A DNA stretch of 9,942 nucleotides from CAYVZZ01 sp964456185 (GTDB lineage: Bacteria; Pseudomonadota; Gammaproteobacteria; Pseudomonadales; Alcanivoracaceae), in NCBI GenBank assembly GCA_964456185.1, contig CAYVZZ010000084.1, forward strand, positions 1 through 9,942, written 5' to 3'. The position numbers were made by a program, and so were the translations under genes. The notes beneath the pieces are model-generated. The model saw only the letters and a list, made by a program, of their open reading frames with translations, ran no database searches and was not told where the DNA came from. Numbering within the stretch: position 1 is the stretch's first letter; every line of letters begins with the position of its first letter. Positions 6,801 through 9,942 of this stretch are shown here, in pieces.

Positions 6801-7319
6801 CTAACCCAAATCCTGCTCGGGGAAGCGCGGCTCGCAATCAACCATCAAGGATTTAACAAACTCGCCAACCACATCGAGCTGGTCGTCTTCGAGCCTGGAT
6901 ACCACACGATTAATAATCGTCTTGCTGGCCTTGCGAATGGTCTCGGTGCTGACTTTGGTCAGCTTCGACAAAATCGGGCCAAGATGCAGCAGCTTGATGG
7001 GGTTTTGGAAATACCACAAAAGGGCTTCATCGGTCATGGCATTCAGAAACGCCACCAACGCCTGACGTCCACCTGCCTTGTCGCCTTTATCCAATAGCGC
7101 AAAGGCTTTTTCGGCTTGCGCTTTCAACTCGGCATTCATGGGAAAAGCCACCTGCCAGTTGTCCTCCCCCTTGTCGTCTTTAATGCAAATACGCACGACA
7201 TCCATGTAACGCGCCATTTCCTTATTTTGCGCCAAGTCCAGCTTGGGGGCAGTGCGCTTGACCACCATGCTGGACGCACCGTTGATGGTGCTCACCGTGG
7301 TGTTGACGATGCGCATCAT
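6801..7319 (-). CDS. Conserved-looking hypothetical protein, 172 residues, paralogue of its small upstream neighbour
   Basis: I do not recognise this protein. It has no signal peptide or membrane segment, so it is probably cytoplasmic. The first ~55 residues (TTVSTINGASSMVVKRTAP and following) are followed by a central region (56-107) running from QVAFP to MTDEALLWYFQNP, then a helical, basic C-terminal half (KVSTETIRKASKTIINRVVSR) and an acidic end. The central region aligns without gaps with nearly the whole 56-residue product encoded just upstream (AFP, TxEAL and FxxP match). Start chosen at ATG 7319 or the adjacent ATG 7316, using the purine-rich GGGAAG just upstream; a TTG at 7337 would add six residues and is less likely. 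It is 21 bases from the upstream stop, so the two form an operon. Its 3' end lies four bases from the convergent thioredoxin-fold gene. Confidence 0.7.
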   Translation of the reverse strand: MMRIVNTTVSTINGASSMVVKRTAPKLDLAQNKEMARYMDVVRICIKDDKGEDNWQVAFPMNAELKAQAEKAFALLDKGDKAGGRQALVAFLNAMTDEALLWYFQNPIKLLHLGPILSKLTKVSTETIRKASKTIINRVVSRLEDDQLDVVGEFVKSLMVDCEPRFPEQDLG

Positions 7320-7340
7320 CCCGCTTCCCAGTTGCAACTC

Positions 7341-7511
7341 TTACGCGGGCAGGACAAAAAAGGTTTGCAACGCCTCGTTGGTGAAATCCGTCATAATGGA
7401 TTTCAGCGTCTTGGGCTCGGGCTTTTTGGCATCACCCTGCATGCGCTCGATGAAGGATTGGGTGTTCTGGTGCAGTTTGTCGCTGGCAGGAAAGGCGATA
7501 AAAGTTTGCAT
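7341..7511 (-). CDS. Small hypothetical protein, 56 residues
   Basis: A short gene read on the minus strand: MQTFIAFPASDKLHQ at its start, then a charged middle, then IMTDFTNEALQTFFVLPA at its end. The ribosome site AAGGA is eight bases before the chosen ATG (7511-7509); an ATG two codons earlier (7517) is too close to it. A promoter-like pair lies upstream (TTGAAG 7568-7563, TAAAAT 7544-7539, spacing 18). It has no signal peptide or membrane helix. Residues 4-55 align ungapped with residues 56-107 of the next protein in the operon (about 12 identities in 52, plus conservative changes). It therefore looks like a single-domain paralogue rather than a random frame. The function is unknown. Confidence 0.6.
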   Translation of the reverse strand: MQTFIAFPASDKLHQNTQSFIERMQGDAKKPEPKTLKSIMTDFTNEALQTFFVLPA

Positions 7512-7649
7512 GGGCATTGTCCTTATTCTGTTTGGCGTATTTTATGGCATGCTGGCCTGCCGCTTCAATTGACAGGCGTCACAAGGTGTTGCCATTTGTT
7601 GGGCAATTGCGCACATTGTGGCATATACCGATAACAAGGAATGAATCCG
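7512..7649. other. Divergent intergenic region
   Basis: This region separates the minus-strand pair from the Gly-rich protein gene. On the plus strand it has a perfect -35 hexamer TTGACA (7569-7574) but no convincing -10 at normal spacing. AAGGA (7636-7640) is the ribosome site of the plus-strand gene. The 13-mer TTGTTGGGCAATT (7596-7608) is repeated at 2901-2913. Confidence 0.5.
7539..7568 (-). promoter_or_regulatory. Putative sigma-70 promoter of the minus-strand pair
   Basis: On the minus strand, TTGAAG (7568-7563) and TAAAAT (7544-7539) are 18 bases apart, placing the start of transcription about 20 bases before the ATG at 7511. The match is good for the -10 and fair for the -35. Confidence 0.45.
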
Positions 7650-9830
7650 ATGCCGCGTTTTCTTTTGTTGGTCAGTGTGTTGCTGGTGACGTGCAGTATG
7701 CCGGCGCAGGCTTTCTTGTGCGCCAGCCCCGGACAGGATGGCAGTCGAAAACTTGGCGGCGTCATTAATACCTATTGGGCGGCACCCGCAAAACGCGATT
7801 TACATGCCGGTCAAAAGCGTTTGCCATTGGGGCAAAAGCGCGGCACGGGGCAGTTGCACCCTGGTGACCTGCTGCTGGTGATGCAAGTGCAGGGCGCGAC
7901 CATTAATGCCAGCAACTCGGCTAAATATGGCGCGGGAGGCACGTCGGGAACCGGTTGGACGGCGCTCAGTGCCGGAGTGTTTGAATGGGTTAGGGTGCAG
8001 CGCGTTACTGACAATGCGGTGATGATAAGCGGAGACGGGCCGGGCAATGGGTTGCAACATGATTATGCCTACCGTCAGCCGCATAAGGCGGGCGACCAGG
8101 GACAAGCGCGCTGGCAGCTGGTGCGTGTGCCGCAATATACCAATCTGACGTTAACGGGTGACCTCACGGCCTTGCCGTGGAATGGCCGTACCGGCGGTGT
8201 TTTGGCATTGGACGTGCGTGGTACGTTGCATTTGGCCGGTCACCAGCTTGATGTAGCCGGCTTGGGCTTTCGCGGCGGCGCGGCCTTGCCATTGCATGGC
8301 GCATTGGGCGCAAAAGACGACTACCGCTATGCGGCACCCACTGCCGACAATGTGACAACCGGTTATGGTCAACATGGTAGCAAGGGAGAGGGCGTAGCCG
8401 GTACGCCGCGCTGGGTGTGGTACCGCGGACAGCGCTTGAATACCTTGCCTGCGAAAGGACGCCACAGCAGCGATGGTTACCCGCACGGCAGCATGGCCAA
8501 GGGGGCGCCGGGTAATGCCGGTGGCGGTGGTCAATCGCTGAGTTTGGATAACAGTGTGTTTAGTGCCGGTGGCGGTGGCGGTGGTGGCTTACCGGGTGCG
8601 ACTGGCACCAGCGCTGAACAGCAACACAAAGGCGGCTTGGGTGGCGCGGGTGTGCCTGCCCAAAGCTTGCCCATGCGCTTGGTGCTGGGAGGCGGCGGTG
8701 GTGCCTCGGCATTGGGAGGTTGGCCTGCCCAACAAGGTGCCGGTGGGGCAGGCGGCGGCATCATTCTGCTCACCGCAGGGCATATAAAAGGACAGGGTAC
8801 ATTCAATGTGGACGGTTTCGCCGGACAAGACGGTCCGGCAGGCGGTGGTGGCGGTGGAGCCGGAAGTATTCTGCTGTGGTCACCACTCACCACCTCGCCC
8901 GATTTTCGTCTGACATTGCAAGGCGGTAAAGGCGGTACAGGCCCACAAGGCACCGGCGGGCAGGGCGGTAAAGGGCGTTTGCTTATTGTCGGCGCGCTGG
9001 ATGCAGAGGCGGCGCAAACCGCTCACTTCGATACCGCGCAATGGCCAGGTGTCATGCCGGGGTTTCTGTGTCAGCCGGAAGGCGTGGTGGTAACCGGCAA
9101 CTTGTTTAACGATAAAGGCACCAATGCCAACACGGCCTATGATGGGAAACGCCAATTCAGGGAGACGGGTATGGCGGCTTGGCCTTATCGTGTCATGGTC
9201 AATGGTCAGCTGGTGGCGCAAGGCAAAAGTGATGCCCAAGGGCGATTTAGTGTGTCTTTGCCGGCCTCCGTTGCCGACAAGCCGGTAACGGTGACAGTAC
9301 AACCCGCTGCAGGCTGGCAGGTGGTATCAGCCTCGCGTGGTGGTGTTACTCAAGTGGCCTATCAAGAAACCGACAAAGGTACCAGCCAATGGCGGTTTAC
9401 CCCGCCATCCGGTGGCTATTACCAGCAGCTGGAGTTGGGCGTAGTACACAAACCCGGCTGGCAAGCCCCGCCAAAGCGGACTATCACAGCATATAGCACG
9501 CAAATCTTCCCGTTTGAATATCATTCTCACGCCTTTGCCAAGGTGCGTTTTCACGCTCGGGTACAGCTAAATGGCCAGGCGCGCAGCACGCTACTGTTCG
9601 TCGACCCCTACTGTGACGAGCACTCCAACTTTACCGTGGGTGGTGTTAGCCGCTGGTATCAGGTGACACCAGGCCAAGCATTTTGCGTTCGTCTGCAGGT
9701 CAAAGCAGGAACCGACACCGAGGCAGGCGACAAACTGCAATGGTCGCTACTGGCGGAAACCCAGCTGGCACCCCACTTGCCGCTTATCAAACAACAGCGT
9801 GAACAGCAATTTATTTTGCAAAAGCCTTGA
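7650..9830 (+). CDS. Large secreted Gly-rich protein, probable surface/extracellular protein
   Basis: A 726-residue protein with a clear Sec signal peptide ending near PAQA (about residue 21). The mature N-terminal domain (to about 250) opens FLCASPGQDG, includes GDLLLVMQVQGATINASNSAKYG and LVRVPQYTNLTLTG, and continues to WNGRTGGVLALDVRGTL. This order is familiar from large secreted repeat proteins of proteobacteria, whose function is poorly known. HGSKGEGVAGTPRWVW and GAPGNAGGGGQ lead into a Gly-rich tract (about 285-450) with blocks such as AGGGGGGGGLPG and LVLGGGGGASALGG. Next is a small Ig-like or carboxypeptidase-regulatory-like module (GVVVTGNLFNDKGTN to TVTVQPAAGWQV), and then an unassigned C-terminal domain of about 120 residues with paired cysteines (DPYCDEHSNF, GQAFCVRL). 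No anchor or sorting signal is visible. The start at 7650 gives a nine-base spacer to AAGGA; ATG 7641 is directly adjacent to it and unlikely. A structural, adhesive or matrix role is inference. Confidence 0.8.
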   Translation: MPRFLLLVSVLLVTCSMPAQAFLCASPGQDGSRKLGGVINTYWAAPAKRDLHAGQKRLPLGQKRGTGQLHPGDLLLVMQVQGATINASNSAKYGAGGTSGTGWTALSAGVFEWVRVQRVTDNAVMISGDGPGNGLQHDYAYRQPHKAGDQGQARWQLVRVPQYTNLTLTGDLTALPWNGRTGGVLALDVRGTLHLAGHQLDVAGLGFRGGAALPLHGALGAKDDYRYAAPTADNVTTGYGQHGSKGEGVAGTPRWVWYRGQRLNTLPAKGRHSSDGYPHGSMAKGAPGNAGGGGQSLSLDNSVFSAGGGGGGGLPGATGTSAEQQHKGGLGGAGVPAQSLPMRLVLGGGGGASALGGWPAQQGAGGAGGGIILLTAGHIKGQGTFNVDGFAGQDGPAGGGGGGAGSILLWSPLTTSPDFRLTLQGGKGGTGPQGTGGQGGKGRLLIVGALDAEAAQTAHFDTAQWPGVMPGFLCQPEGVVVTGNLFNDKGTNANTAYDGKRQFRETGMAAWPYRVMVNGQLVAQGKSDAQGRFSVSLPASVADKPVTVTVQPAAGWQVVSASRGGVTQVAYQETDKGTSQWRFTPPSGGYYQQLELGVVHKPGWQAPPKRTITAYSTQIFPFEYHSHAFAKVRFHARVQLNGQARSTLLFVDPYCDEHSNFTVGGVSRWYQVTPGQAFCVRLQVKAGTDTEAGDKLQWSLLAETQLAPHLPLIKQQREQQFILQKP

Positions 9831-9891
9831 AACCCAAAAAGCGCAACCCATATATAAAAGTGTAACGCCGGCCGATGTTACGAATGATTAA

Positions 9892-9942
9892 GGACTCTCT
9901 GAACAAGTCGTAGCGGCCGCAGGCTTTCATAAAATTCATCTG
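9892..9942. mobile_element. Probable left end of an IS5-family insertion sequence (cut by window)
   Basis: GGACTCTCTGAACAAG (9892-9907) matches the layout of the IS5 terminal repeat (GGA, six bases, then GAAYAAG) and directly follows TTAA (9888-9891), which fits the YTAR target preference of that group. No transposase frame is visible in the ~35 bases that remain. The assignment rests on remembered terminal-repeat layout and would be proved by the other end. Confidence 0.4.

Noticed and set aside
7320..7337. TTG start at 7337 for the 172-residue protein
   Set aside because: Two ATG codons at 7319 and 7316 lie just downstream behind a purine-rich ribosome site, and the TTG has no such site.
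8531..8953. Proline-rich open frame on the minus strand
   Set aside because: Pro codons are the reverse of Gly codons; it is the mirror of the Gly-rich tract on the plus strand.
9862..9881. Inverted repeat GTAAC/GTTAC as terminator of the Gly-rich gene
   Set aside because: The stem is only five bases with a ten-base loop and no following T tract.

Overview
The window looks like a piece of a draft gammaproteobacterial genome. GC content is moderate, genes are tightly packed, and there are a TonB-dependent outer-membrane receptor and several Sec signal peptides. An AlkJ-like GMC dehydrogenase next to a membrane desaturase would fit a marine lipid- or alkane-using lineage, but the genus cannot be fixed from this sequence. 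A run of ten N at 6403-6412 is an assembly gap, and the window begins inside a gene.

Left part (1-2153): the 3' end of a membrane fatty-acid-desaturase-type gene (CrtR-like hydroxylase or desaturase) is followed by a complete FAD-dependent GMC alcohol dehydrogenase on the same strand. They may form a lipid or alcohol oxidation pair.

Central part (2154-6796): a 52-bp segment packed with CTTGA/TCAAG half-sites precedes a 224-residue, seven-helix, Met/His-rich membrane protein. Next come a regulatory-looking intergenic stretch with a perfect dyad and a probable three-gene operon: TonB-dependent receptor, secreted Asp-box (BNR) propeller protein with a CxCC motif, and secreted thioredoxin-fold protein with a CxxC motif. 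The last two genes overlap in an ATGA junction. The 10-mer TCAAGAGTTT occurs upstream of both the membrane protein and the receptor gene, so they may share a regulator. The Met/His/Cys motifs suggest, by inference only, a metal (perhaps copper) uptake or handling module. This is the best candidate for an undescribed system.

Right part (6797-9942): a convergent minus-strand pair encodes a 56-residue protein and a 172-residue protein. I recognise neither, but they share a ~52-residue region alignable without gaps, so they look like tandem paralogues. Divergent from them is a large secreted Gly-rich protein of about 726 residues, probably a surface or extracellular protein. The last ~50 bases look like the left end of an IS5-family insertion sequence inserted at TTAA.

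No tRNA, rRNA, CRISPR array or phage gene was seen.
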